A stretch of 64,000 nt of DNA from Anodontia alba. Taxonomy: Eukaryota > Mollusca > Bivalvia > Lucinida > Lucinidae. How positions within the stretch are numbered: position 1 is the first letter of the stretch; each line of letters opens with the position of its first letter. Shown one piece after another: positions 32,600 to 43,844 of the stretch. The stretch is from assembly GCA_964016985.1 (NCBI GenBank), contig OZ024821.1, positions 122,200,035-122,264,034 of the forward strand, read 5' to 3'. The position numbers were made by a program, and so were the translations under genes. The notes below the pieces were generated by a model that saw nothing but the letters and a program-made list of their open reading frames with translations, made no database searches and had not been told where the DNA came from.

Positions 32600-32965
32600 C
32601 TCTGTCACTTGACAGTTTCATTATTTTCAGAAAACTGGAAGTGTTACCCATAAAACTTCAGTAGTAAAGGAGGTAGATAATAGTTAAAAATGTCATCCCG
32701 ATAGTGTAATAAAACATTTCCCCTATAGTGTAAATGTAAGTTTGAGTCACAGTTGTCTTTTTAACATTGCAAATTTCAATAATGAAACATAACACCAAAT
32801 GGCGAAAAATTCTATTAATAACCTATCAGGATAAAATATACAGTCAGGAGGGTTATACTGTTTTCAAAAGTTTTACCATGAATTAATAATAGAACGGACT
32901 TCCAGTTTCCCGAAAACAACGAAGACATCGAATGCCGAAGGTAGATGATATAGAGTGTAGAGCTC
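32600..32965. mobile_element. Fold-back element related to 28380-28770
   Basis: TTTTCAGAAAACTGGAAGTG on the left against CGGACTTCCAGTTTCCCG on the right, with AGGAGGGTTATACTG and TATCAGGATAAAATATA as in the 28.6-kb copy. Confidence 0.55.
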
Positions 32966-33663
32966 AGTGCCGATTTAAGGCATTCTCTTAAAAAATAACA
33001 ACTATTACAGTGAAATACTCTGAAAAAATAACACATTATCTGAAAAATAACAACAGTGCAACATAAAACTCGGTCTGACCATTTACTGGTATATAATTAT
33101 AGTGAACTTACATTCTGTATATAGTGTACACGAAAATGAGTCAATAAAGCCTAGAAAACACATGTGTTATCAGAACATTAGGTATTTTCGGGTATTTTAG
33201 GCAGGTGACCTTCTGGCAAACGCACGAAATTATCGAAATTTCATTCAGCTCATCAGAAGCACAGATACAGCATCACGTCTATCAAATAGAGACCACAGAA
33301 GAGGAACACATGTTCTATGAATAAGAAGAACCTGAAATTAGTGTGTAACGGGATAAAATGGCTGAATTCTCTGCTTAAGAGGCAAATAGTAGTAGTAGAA
33401 TTCAGGCGATGCTATACTGGAGCATGTTCATTTACCGCCTGTGACATTCAACTTGTTATTTTTAAAGGCAGTTTCATTCTGAAATCTGCGTTGAAGTGGG
33501 AAAAATCGACTATTTTTCATTTCAGAACAATTTATATGTGTTAAACACATATCCCACACAAACTGATCAAAGCGCAAATACCAGAACAAGCTTGTTTCAG
33601 ATTACAAATATTCAAAAAATGGGCAAATTTTACGCGAGCTCAGTTTAGCCTGGATCCAGAACT
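32966..33663. other. No recognisable gene
   Basis: Unique sequence. A 75-codon frame at 33317-33544 has no splice or homology support. Confidence 0.4.
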
Positions 33664-34165
33664 GACTCGTGTGATTCCTATCCTCCTACAAATAAGTAAT
33701 GTGATTCCTATCATACATAGTGACTCCTATCATGTTTTCCGTTTTTTTTTTGTTGTTTTTGTTTTTGCGAATAACAATAAAATTCAGTAAACAAGAAACA
33801 GTTTTCAACAGTCTTACATATAATAATGCTATTAGCGTATTCGCATAAATTTGTTGCAGATTGTGTGTTTTGGCAAAAACATCATTAAAAACGACATGCT
33901 CTGACAAAAGGGTGATTCCTATTGTGCCGTAACAAAACTTTCTGAGAGACATTTTAAGCAAACCATACGTTTTTTGTTTAAAAAGGAACATGACCGAATA
34001 AATGTTTTCAAAGCCTGGGTACGCTGCACTAGCTGTCGTGACTGAACCTAGCCTTAAAGAAAGTAAAAACGTTGAAAAACATACCTCGAATCGACCAGAA
34101 AATAGCCACAAAGCTGTGAGATTACCAATTGTAAATCACGTGATTGTCCACCCTGGTATTATTAT
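33664..34165 (-). repeat. Right arm of the diverged inverted repeat
   Basis: On the minus strand: CCAGGGTGGACAATCACGTG, CAATTGGTAATCTCAC, donor-like TTCGAG|GTATGT, GTGCAGCGTACCCAGG, AACATGATAGGAGTC, GGATAGGAATCACAC, collinear with 27516-27995. A 141-codon minus-strand frame spans it but shares no protein identity with the other arm. Confidence 0.7.
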
Positions 34166-34301
34166 CATTATATCAGGGATGGTTTTACTCCACGACGGTA
34201 TTGAAGAGCCTCCAAATATATGGTCTTTTCTTAAGAACGCATTACATTATTTATGGTATCAGTACACACGAAAAACCAGATGGTGGATAATAAACAATTA
34301 G
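34002..34301 (+). CDS. Unidentified open frame
   Basis: 99 codons ending WWIINN and stop. The C-terminal half (HPGIIIIISGMVLLHDGIEE, PPNIWSFLKNALHYLWYQYT) has a hydrophobic segment and aromatic-rich tail that look protein-like, while the N-terminal part lies on the inverted-repeat arm. No relative recognised. It could also be chance. Confidence 0.2.
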   Translation: MFSKPGYAALAVVTEPSLKESKNVEKHTSNRPENSHKAVRLPIVNHVIVHPGIIIIISGMVLLHDGIEEPPNIWSFLKNALHYLWYQYTRKTRWWIINN

Positions 34302-35352
34302 CTGATCACCGCTTCGGTGATGCTTATGAACGGTGTCGACAATCGCTAACGAAATTAAAGTAGGTAATTCCGCAAGGTTAATGCACCGTTTGCACACCCA
34401 TATGCACAAATGAGACAATTTTATTTTGTCTGAATCCTTCTGACTGAGTATTCCTTGCGAAAATGACAAGATAATGATGATACATTTAGAGAGTCTGGAC
34501 AAAAGAAGGCAAGGACTGCTCGGATTATTTTTTTCAACATCAAGACAAACGGCTATCTGGCTATAACTTTTGTTTTCTTTCTTGTATTTTAATTTGTTTT
34601 CGTGTTTCATTTTTATATAAATACTTCATACCAGAGAGGGTGATAGAAAGAATGTTGAGCCTGAGGAAATATTTATCGACCGAGGCGAAACTGAGATCGA
34701 TATATATTTTCGAAGAATGAACATTCTTGTTACTGCCCTCGCAGGAATGTAGAAGTTATTCTATACCGAAATTACGTGTAGTCTACTGTCGACCTGAAAC
34801 ATGAAAACACAACTGGGCACAAATATTGATTTCCGAATGGATAAAAATGAACCGCACGCACATTATTGTTGTGCAGGGTGATAGAAAAGAAATATCCACT
34901 GATGGTCAATGAGCAGTTTACATTGAAAAGTCACGAGTGGTATAATAAACGTATATTGTTATATCAGTATTAACTCATAAAAGACTAGTGGACTTTACCT
35001 CACTCTTTCCACAGGCCGACTGACAGGAAGTTTGGGTTTTCTTCGTTTTATTATTTCGTATACAGAAATTCTTTATTTTAGTGCAAACGTCTGATCAGAC
35101 ACCGTGTTCTGCAGTGGCTCAGGTCCTATTGGCAATTATTATTTAATTATTTATTTGGTGCGGGGTCGGGTGTTTTGTTGAAGACATAGAGAGTGGTACG
35201 ATGATCCGGGACTTATAAGACGTGTACTCCAAGTGGCAAATAGTGTAGACACTGGTCAGACTGCCATTATAGTCTAGGATCTGGTTCTAAATTATTTACT
35301 TAGACACGGATATTTATGTATGATAGTTTTGATGTGATGGGTAAGGTAGGGT
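34302..35352. other. No recognisable gene
   Basis: Mostly unique. A 119-codon minus-strand frame (34251-34610) has no supporting splice signals or homology I can see. Confidence 0.35.
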
Positions 35353-35464
35353 AATCCCAGCTAGCATTCTACGTAAATCTACATCGGGCCGTCATCGGCC
35401 CGTCAGCTACCCTGACGGGCCGATGACGGCCCGATATAGATTTACGTAGAATGCTGACTGGGAT
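35353..35464. mobile_element. Family B palindromic element, intact
   Basis: ATCCCAGCTAGCATTCTACG ... GTAGAATGCTGACTGGGAT. Apparently identical over its length to the 8259-8370 copy. Confidence 0.92.
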
Positions 35465-36140
35465 GCTGAATAGTGATATTAAAAAAAAGAAAGAAGCTGC
35501 GCCTGATATAAGATAAACGCGTTGATTCAGGCGTTGTACGCGCTAAATGGGTATATCTTGATGTTTTCGGAGGATTGGCTATGAGAAGTATAAGGTTTGT
35601 TACACGGAGAAATAATTAAGTTACCACTACCTTGATCATCTACATGTATCGTTAAAATCAGTGGCTATTTCACAGTTTGCAAGCATTTCATCAGCAAATA
35701 TATACTTAATAGTAATAATGCTACTAATGAAAATATAATATTAATGAAAATATTATGTTTACTAATATGATGTTTAATAAATAAATGCATTTAAGTACAG
35801 AGCTGCACAGCCGCGACACTTGGCGTATATAAATCTCCGCTGGTGTGACATAGTATAATTTTGTACAAAAGAAGCAAAGGGCTTAAAAGCACTAGAAATA
35901 TTTTATTTATTATGCCCAGTATTAAAATAATAAATTATTAAGTAATTAAGATAACGATAAGAAATGATCAAATACAAACTTCATGACTCGATTACCGATG
36001 GATCGTTGACCATGGCTGATTCGAATTTGTTTTTGAATCCCTAAAAATTTATTTCGATTGCTCAAGAAAAACATGTTTAATTGGATCTATTAGGGAAATT
36101 TCTTTGTTTCATCATGGATATGTATGATAAGTGTACTCAT
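35465..36140. other. AT-rich unique stretch
   Basis: No gene or repeat recognised. Confidence 0.4.
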
Positions 36141-36801
36141 TAGTGTTATATAACAGGGTGTTCAATTATTTTAAACATCATGTTTACTATGTTTCCATAA
36201 ATAGCTTACGAGCCAGGCGTAACGAGAAAGAAATGAAAGTGAAACCAGCAACAAGCTTTAAATTATTAACAATATTTATTCACAAAAAAAATAAGATAAG
36301 ATTCAAAACAAAAGAATGTAAGTGAACAGTACCTTTCAAGTTTATGTCACAAAGTCCCTCTGAAATAATCCATGAGAATTTATAAAACAAATGCTTTGAA
36401 TATCAGTTTCTGATCCCACAATTTAAAGTTCCTGAATTCAGAATTTAAGTCCAGAATGAATAAAATATTAAAGTAATCCAGTATAGAATAATTTCCAGTG
36501 AAAGTATACAAAGATGCCCAGATGAAATTCTTCTCTCCTTATATAATATCAGAGAACGTTCTAGAAAAAGAATTTACTACAAGCATCTCTTATTTTCTAG
36601 GTTCCTTCAGGAAACTTCTAAATCTTCCATGACATGCCAAAAATAACTCAGTCCAGAATCAAGGACGTAAACATCATGTTATTGCAAACATGTTGAACAT
36701 TCCAGAAAGTTATTTTTGGAAACATAGTAAATAAAGCTATTTATGGAAACATAGTAAACATGATGTTTAAAATAATTGAACACCCTGTTATATAACATTA
36801 G
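36141..36801. mobile_element. DNA transposon-like element with about 65-bp terminal inverted repeats
   Basis: Left TAGTGTTATATAACAGGGTG, then TTCAATTATTTTAAACATCA. The right end gives the exact inverse (AATAATTGAACACCCTGTTA, TATAACATTA). The inverted repeats match almost perfectly for about 65 bp. The interior of about 530 bp has no transposase frame. A partial extra right-end repeat (CATAGTAAATAAAGCTATTT) lies just inside. Confidence 0.8.
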
Positions 36802-37074
36802 AATCACCTCCATGAGGCGACTCTTATGAGTAAACAAAACATTCCAAACATACCGTTATTTTATAGAAGATAGAAAAAGACAGCCCTAAATTGTTACCAT
36901 AGAGTGCCGGCTGAGATTATTGCACATTGTTTTACGCGTAGTCCATTTTTACTACCGAACTCCATTTTCTACTTATAATAACAAATATTGCATACTTGGA
37001 ATCACGCTTTTCTTATGAAAATGTATGATATCGTGTTTCTCGTGATTTTGCAAAATCGATACTCATTATTGACT

Positions 37075-37191
37075 ATGCCTGACCCCACTGAAAGAATTCA
37101 GGAGAGGGCAAACCGCTTTACGACGTTAGACATCTTAAACTACCTCGGCCCCATTGATTCGTATAGACCTTCTCCCAGGTCAGTGATGAAG
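37075..37191 (+). CDS. Coding-exon candidate
   Basis: An ATG frame of 39 codons, MPDPTERIQERANRFTTLDI then LNYLGPIDSYRPSPRSVMK, ends precisely at a donor-like GATGAAG|GTAAAAG. An alternative donor CCCAG|GTCAGT lies 13 bp earlier. GC content and codon choice are more gene-like than the neighbourhood, and no repeat family overlaps. An amphipathic R/E-rich start followed by a basic SPRS tail could be a protein N-terminus. No homologue recognised. Confidence 0.35.
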
Positions 37192-37215
37192 GTAAAAGTC
37201 ACTGAAGTAATATAA

Positions 37216-37868
37216 GTCCGTATCTTTCCATGTGCAGAGGTGAATGAAAAGATCAGCCGGAAAGGACGACACCTGGTGTAACAGTCTTCTAGAATGTTCT
37301 GTCCAGGCAGAATGAGCCTGTCATGGAGGTACCATTGATATAAACCTCATATACTGTTGAAATAAGTGGGCATTAACTGCCATATAGCCCCATGTGCTAG
37401 TGAAAGTGGGCATCTATTGGCCAATAATTAAAGTATGAAAAGTCGGAATGACTAACTAATGTAGTATCATCAATGGGTAAATAAACTGTGCACACAGAAA
37501 ATAGAAACTTACTAATACACATTATAGTTTATTAGTTATTCTAAGTTAGGGAGGAAGGTCTCTTCACATCGGCAAACCAACATAATCGCACTTGGTTAGG
37601 AAAATGCACTGGTGGCCAACAATTGGATTAATCAAACCAGATTAATAAAATTAGAAACCAGTATAGTTTTCGGTCGTGTTGTGATCATTGTCGAGGCCGA
37701 TGCGAATAGCAGTTGTATGTTTTTGTATGTTTTATGTTGTAAATATATGTGTTAATAAATATCTTAAAACTTCTAACGCTGTGCGAGTTTATATGCATTT
37801 AATGCAATTAAGCGTTACCCAACCTGGCGCTGACTCAATAGGAAGTGACCGCTCTCGAGCGTAACAAT
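37216..37868. other. Unique stretch with a possible polyadenylation signal
   Basis: GTTAATAAATATC at about 37752 offers an AATAAA in an AT-rich tail, but no exon leading to it is identifiable. Confidence 0.3.
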
Positions 37869-38515
37869 TATCCCCATTTGTCTCCTGACCTGGCGTTATG
37901 ATTAACCGTCAGTTGGCCCGCCGTGATTCAACTACTGGTTTTCATTTACTCTGACATACAGTAGAATTAGCCACGATGACTCGTCTTTGTTTATTATAGT
38001 GATTTATTTGATTTTTATTGTTCTCGCTTTGATGCATTGACTGAGTTGGGAGCCTTTATGCGAACCGAATTTTTATGTATTTCTGTATTAAGAGTAGCAT
38101 CAGGACCCAGGGTGAAGTTGGTTAGCTGTAAAAGTGCTTTAAACCCCCGGTGGTTTACTCTACTGACCGTTCTAAGGCGGTGGTCCCGGTGTTAGTCTTA
38201 CTCTTTGTTGCTTTGTGGTTTATTCTACGAGGCGATTTGTTTTATGTCTTACCTTGTGTAATTTTGTTATTGTTTTTTTTCAGTCCTTGTAGCATTGCGA
38301 TAACCCCGCTTGGGGAAGAGAGGGCTAATCTTAGAGCTTTTCGTACGTTTGTTCAATTTGTGCTCGTTTGGATTTGTCGGTTTCCTCTTCCTCTTGGTGT
38401 TTGGGAAGGGCTGAGGTTTGTAAATGTGGCATTCCGTGGACTTTTCTTTTACTTATTTTTGAACTACCCATAGGCAGAACAAATTTACATGGTCCTAAAA
38501 ATGTTCGAGGCAATG
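37869..38515 (+). mobile_element. Dispersed repeat family J, long copy
   Basis: The core from GGCCCGCCGTGATTCAACTA to CTTTTCTTTTACTTATTTTT aligns with 43845-44410. Outside the core, ATTATCCCCATTTG and CATGGTCCTAAAAATGTTCG are the split halves of the 7704-7805 sequence. The 107-codon frame inside is a repeat product. Confidence 0.65.
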
Positions 38516-38687
38516 AAGTATAAAGCGTGGTCGAGTATACTCAGTGAACGACATTTTTTTCCTTTATGGAGTAGCGTTATCGGAATACAGATTTCATTTG
38601 TTGTTTATGATAGTAATTTAAAACATAGATAAATCAGGGGACTGTTTTGTACAATTCTCGTTGGACATATTGGGTGGATAGTCACCC

Positions 38688-38752
38688 AGCTAGCATTCTA
38701 CTTAATTCTATAGCGATCGCTATCGAAGTAGTATGCTAGCAGAACATCTATC
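38688..38752. mobile_element. Family B element, internally deleted
   Basis: CCCAGCTAGCATTCTACTTA then TATAGCGATCGCTAT. The GC-rich stem is gone. Confidence 0.55.
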
Positions 38753-38810
38753 AATGGAGAAGCTCCAACCGTAGAGCACTAAGAGTCCCTTTTTCTCACA
38801 GGTAGCCACA

Positions 38811-39129
38811 TACAGTCGACTCGTTATCTCGACATCACTTATCTCGAATAACCGATTATCTCGAAGTGAAATTCTGGTCCCTGTTTTAACATGGAAATCT
38901 AAGGACAGGTAACAAAATAGTGTGGAAAAAAGGAGAAATTGCTCCTATTTCCACAATATTTTCAATATGTCTCTAGCTTCAGGAGTCCAATTACATATTC
39001 ATTTTAAATATGACTGTTCGTTCGATTTATTGTTTTCCTCACTTCTGCAACCCTGATATTTCGAGGTACGGATATCTCGAAGTGTTCCAGAGAGTCCCTT
39101 GGAATTCGAGATAACGAGAGTCGACTGTA
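38811..39129. mobile_element. Family G: Tigger/pogo-like non-autonomous element
   Basis: TACAGTCGACTCGTTATCTC at the left and GATAACGAGAGTCGACTGTA at the right. Same internal AGGAGAAATTGCTCC motif as the 7.8-kb copy, but its hairpin is half deleted. Confidence 0.75.
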
Positions 39130-39898
39130 TTATTGTATTTACATAAAATATAATTTTCATTTTGTGTGACATCATGAAGAAGTACCCCATATGATAACAT
39201 ATCTATATAATAACATATAGATCAGTATTTTCATCTGCTTCAATAGTCAGTGTTTTCATCTGCTTCAATAGTCTAGCTTGCTTTTAGAGACCAGCAAAAT
39301 TTTACATTTTAGGAGAATTGACTACACCTCAGCTTCGGAAAGAGTCTATAACCCCTCAGAAGAGCGCTCTAAAATATCAGTATCTTGAATGAATTGAAAC
39401 CGTAGTTCCTTAAACTTGTAAGACTGAATAAACATCTGCCATGCAGTTGAAAGTATTTGGAAAATAAAACCTTTTTTGCCTTAATAAGGCTTCCATCGGC
39501 ATATTTTTGATCGAATCGAATTATTAAGTAGTTCTGTCACTGAAAACCATCAATGATTTCTGTTTATTAACTTAGCTAAAGAAGACAGCCATTGAAATCC
39601 CTAAGTGAAATGCAGTTGAAGCCTAATGCTCGAGAAATGACATTTAAATTCCACCTTGGACCGGGTGAAATATGGATAGAATTCAACGTTCACTTTTTCA
39701 GCAATCAAGTTTTAATACTTCTGTGAATAATGTTTTGGGCCTAAATTTGAACAAACTAAACGCTTGCAATCAGTTTCACTTTATGAACTACTTCTTAAAT
39801 GTGCCATTTTTGTTTTATACTGCTTCGGTGCGAGTTGTTGACGCTTAATTATTTATATTGTTCTGCACATTTGGGCAATACTACTATTTTATTCAATC
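39130..39898. other. No recognisable gene
   Basis: Contains a short tandem duplication (GTGTTTTCATCTGCTTCAAT, twice near 39225-39273). Confidence 0.4.
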
Positions 39899-40127
39899 CT
39901 TTAACCCATTTAAGCCTGACGTCCCATAAATGGGACATTGGCAAACAGTGTAGTCCCAATTCGCACCCCGCGGACGCGTCTGATCACTGTCTGCACTGTT
40001 TTCATTAAGTACAGGAATATATATATAAAGCATGGTGATAAATAACTAACCAGACATCCCTTATAATGGAAATAGACTCGTCAAAAGAACTGACATAGAA
40101 GAGTGTACTCGGCATAAATGGGTTAAG
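39899..40127. mobile_element. Family C element
   Basis: TTTAACCCATTTAAGCCTGA at the left and CATAAATGGGTTAAG at the right. GGCAAACAGTGTAGTCCCAA, a GCACCCCGCGGACGCG centre and CACTGTCTGCACTGTTTTC within. Confidence 0.65.
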
Positions 40128-40233
40128 CGTCGAATACAACAGCAGCCGTCACCATTCGGATATGTGTTATTTCCCTCCTGGAGCAAATTCTTTCATTTTA
40201 GAGTAGATCATAGCTCCAGACAAGGAATGTTTT

Positions 40234-40408
40234 CATTACGAAAACATACCTATTCATTATTTTTCATACTTCTGCTCAAAACATCGATTGTGGGTACTCG
40301 TTTTGAACAGAAATAAGAAAAATAATGTATACCCCTGTAAACCTCAGTTTTACTGTATAAAAGTGGGGTTTAAGGGGTCGAAATTATATAGGCATGTTTT
40401 GGTGGTGT
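40234..40408 (+). mobile_element. Family A element, internally deleted
   Basis: A-end intact. The first hairpin and most of the core are lost (GGTACTCGTTTTGAACAG), leaving 175 bp. B-end decayed (GTTTTGGTGGTG). Confidence 0.85.
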
Positions 40409-40599
40409 CAACCGAAAAGTACTGTTTTTTTTTTCTTATTTTTCCACAAAAAGCATATGCAGTAGTGCTCACAGGAAGTACCTAGCCAAGGCGCTTCTGT
40501 CGAGTACACAGGTTTTCGTGGAGCTATACGAAAAAAATATTTTGATACCTCTCTTATCTGGAATCCTGGTAGATCCATTTTTAGAGGGGGTTGATGTGT

Positions 40600-40842
40600 A
40601 AAATCGTAGACAGGAAGTACGAAAGTGATTGCCTCGTATACATGGCGGAAGTCTACTGGGTATGTCCAATCCCCTCATGTGATACTATGGTGTTCAGAAC
40701 ATTCAACAAATGAGTACTATTTTGTTGCCTTCAAGGGGACTATATACAAATTCCGTGGAAGCAGCTGTCAAAATTATTTTTATTCTCTTCTAACAAAGAA
40801 TCTTTTCTAAAAGGACACTGGGAGCAAATTCTTTCCGTTTAG
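40600..40842. mobile_element. Family E fragment
   Basis: GACAGGAAGTACGAAAGTG, GGAAGTCTACTGGGTATGTC and CTGGGAGCAAATTCTTTCCG. Confidence 0.45.
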
Positions 40843-41118
40843 TGGGGTGGTTGGGTGTTGCAAAGGTGTCGGGTATTTTACGTTACCGGGGCGTCCAACT
40901 GGGCAAAGCCTGCTATCCGTGTAGCAGGCAAGGGTAGAGGGGGAATGCTTTTATTTCTTCTGTTTCTTCTCTTTCATTCCTGTTCCTCTTTTTTCACTGT
41001 CCCTCTCTTTCATCTCCTCTACCATCTCTACTATCTCTTCTATCTCTTTTCTCCCTTTCTTTGGAAGACGGCACAAAATGACACACGAGGGTTGGCGTGT
41101 CGTTAAACCCCTACACAA
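40843..41118 (+). mobile_element. Family S: SINE-like element
   Basis: GGGTGGTTGGGTGTTGCAAA head, TTCTTCTGTTTCTTCTCTTT body, GGTTGGCGTGTCGTTAAACC tail. Second copy of 16803-17100 in opposite orientation, about 75% similar. Confidence 0.5.
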
Positions 41119-41119
41119 T

Positions 41120-41640
41120 CAACTTTCCGTTTGGAATAAACGCCTTTTCAGAAGGAGATTGACGTTCCGGAACGCAGACAGGAAGTGTAAACAATTGTCT
41201 CCCTTGTTTACAATGGAGTGGCGGAGAATCTACTGAGAGTAATTCAGTCCCCTTAAGCTAATTCAAATTAGATTATAGAACAGTCATTTGAACCTAATTA
41301 ATTAATGACAATAATTTCATTCGGAAAATTGGTTATGCTCCAGGGATGTTCAGATGCAGACTTTAAATTCACCAATCTTTGCTGTCCTATTTAAGGGGAC
41401 ATGAAATGCTTAGTAGCTTTGGTTGCCATTTTGTACATGGGAGATGACTTTTGAGATTTCATATTTATTCTCAGCAGTCAGTCTTTTGTAAAATAAAGGG
41501 TTCTGCTCTAAAATGAAAGAATTTGCTCCAGAGGGGGAAATTCTTTCATTTTAGAGCAGACCCCTTTACAGAATGGATATATTACAATTTCGACAGAGCT
41601 GTCGCCCCTGAAAAGATATACATTCCCCTTCAATGTAACG
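41120..41640. mobile_element. Family E copies (two, partly overlapping)
   Basis: CGCCTTTTCAGAAGGAG and AGACAGGAAGTGTAAAC at the left. A hairpin CTAAAATGAAAGAATTTGCT / AAATTCTTTCATTTTAGAGC at 41512-41568. Confidence 0.5.
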
Positions 41641-41879
41641 CCGTAGGAAAGATTCAAAATATTAATTGGTTAAAAGCAGTGTAACATAATTATGTGAAAG
41701 ATTCGTTTTTCGAAATTGTTCGAAAGCAGTTTTAATTTAGCTCCAAACGAAATTTGTAATTTATATGATGCGCTTTGCGATAATGCCCAAAAAGCTGCGA
41801 CAACTGTAGATACCTATCCCATGTGTCTAAAAAGCCGTGATGTCTTTATCCTTGTGCGATCAGTGACTATTTAAGTCAG

Positions 41880-42030
41880 CCTTCATATTTGGGCAGTTTT
41901 ATCAGACTCTGCGCTGTCATCCTAAAGACGCCTTCCTATTCAGCGTGAGTCCAGGACCTACGCTGGTCAGAATGCGCGTATGTGCAGACTGACCTGAGTT
42001 TTCGTAGGGCACACATATTAGACGGTACAA
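41880..42030. mobile_element. Family D GC-rich fragment
   Basis: CGTTCCTATT-like left part and CGCGTATGTGCAGACTGACC, diverged. Confidence 0.35.
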
Positions 42031-42114
42031 GTTCTAACTTTGTAGCTCAAATATTAAAAAAAATCATTTATGCAGCTGCCATTCTACGATAGTCCATGGT
42101 ATTACCAAGCTGGA

Positions 42115-42920
42115 GAAATATATATGAGGATTACTGGTCAGTCTTCAGGTCTACATTTCTTCTTTGTTTGTGCATCGGTGGTTTGGCTTCAGATCGCCAT
42201 TGAGCCATTTTATTTGTTTCAGGGTTTTTGATTGTAGATGTTTCACTGTAGTGCTAGGCAAATATTAGGATTACTTCTATGAGGACCTAACATATTTGGA
42301 GCTGAGTCAGATTAAGGGTGAGGTATCGCGTCAGTGAAACAGGTTTAAGCCGCCTCCCCAGTAGCGTTTCTACCGACCGTTCAAAGACGTTCTTCTTTGT
42401 TTGACGGTCTGAGGTTTGTCGGTCTGTGGTTTCGGTTTTAGTCTTTGTTGCCTTTGTTGCTTTGTGGTTTATTCTGCGAGGCGATTTGTTTTATGTCTTA
42501 ACCTTGTGTTATTTTGTTCTTATGTTTTTCAGTCATTTTAGCATTTCGATTGCCTCGCTTTTCGTACGTTTGTTCGATTTGTGCTTGTTTGGCTTTATCG
42601 GGTTCCTCTTCCTCTTGGTGTCTAAAAAGGGCTGCGGTTTGTGATTGTGGCCCTCCCTGGACTTTTCTCTTACCTTTTTTTCTATGTGGCATCTGTTATA
42701 TCCTTATTTGTTCGCAATGTCTCTTTCTTTTGGTGTCTGGGGAGGTTTGTGCTTCGTGACTGTGGCATTTCCTGGGTATCTTCACTGATATTTTTCATAT
42801 GTGGCGTTTGGCTTCTCATTATTTTATACTAATTTCTCAATTTGTGGTGCCTTGGGAAGGCTGCGCTTCTTGATTGTAACATTTCCGGGGTATTTTTACT
42901 TACATTTTTCTACCAGACCT
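42115..42920 (+). mobile_element. Dispersed repeat family J, longest run
   Basis: Joins the AGATCGCCATTGAGCC part (as at 26.6 kb) with the GACCGTTCAAAGACG, TTCTGCGAGGCGATTTG and TTCCTCTTCCTCTTGGTGTC part (as at 38 and 44 kb). Then CTTTTGGTGTCTGGGGAGG-type units repeat two or three times to 42.92 kb. All open frames inside are repeat-derived. Confidence 0.6.
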
Positions 42921-43844
42921 GTGCATGTTATTGCTACCTAGACGTCATAGGTGGTACCACTAGAATTTTCCGCCGGAATATCCTGACTTATACAAGACAT
43001 ACAAGCAAAAGCAATAAGGTCGACAAATAAAAATAAATTGACGATGGTTAGCAACATCATTTAAAATCAGTCTAGTCATTTGCGAAGCTGAGAAGTTTGA
43101 ATATACACGCGAACCATTTAAGAAAGAATTCGAAAAAAAAAGAGTAATTAAATGGCATGATAAATAACTGGTTGTATTATTTGTGCGTACTCATTACCCG
43201 AGAAAAGCCGTAGTCACGGACACAGCCCTCGAAAAGCACTGAAATATATAAAACAAAACGAAAGGCGAAGATGAACAGCATAAAAAACACCACCTTGAAG
43301 CGATCAACAGCAAAACTGTTGGGAGTGTGTGACACTCTTGCCACATAAAACAATTACAGAAACAAACAATTATTCGCCGCGTAGGGATTCCTTAAATCAT
43401 CAGTGCATCAACAAAGCAAACTATATGAATTAACTTCTTAACCTATTGATGAAGCGAAGATTATGACTCGACAACAAACTGAAAGTCAGAGCAAAAGAAT
43501 CCAGGACTGTTTTCAATTAACTGAGACGTTTGCGGTTACATGCAAACAAAAGCAAAATTTCCTTTCAATTGTGATAGTTTTCGTAGGACGGCAGCGAATA
43601 TCCCCAAATTATTCTCAAGTTGTCTTTTGGCACAACCAAGATGGCGGCCTATGCGAATGAAATTTAGAATTGGCTCTTGGCTCTAGCCTTGATATTATGC
43701 GGCAGACTGCATGCCTAGTTATCAATCCAATCATTGTTGATGGCTACGCTTTTAATTGCACGACGGCGGTTCGGGCCTCAGACTCAATGGCGGCCTCTTC
43801 GTAAAACTTTCACCAGTGAGTTGGGGCTTGACGGTATGTCTTTG
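42921..43844. other. No recognisable gene
   Basis: A 65-codon frame at 43463-43660 has no support. Otherwise unique sequence. Confidence 0.4.

Noticed and set aside
34251..34610. 119-codon minus-strand frame
   Set aside because: Overlaps an opposite-strand frame, has low-complexity lysine/asparagine sections and no splice or homology support.
37740..37870. LTR-retrotransposon end: AATAAA followed by TGGCGCTGACTC as primer-binding site
   Set aside because: No matching second LTR, no TG...CA borders, no gag/pol, and the 10-bp match to a tRNA end is not specific.
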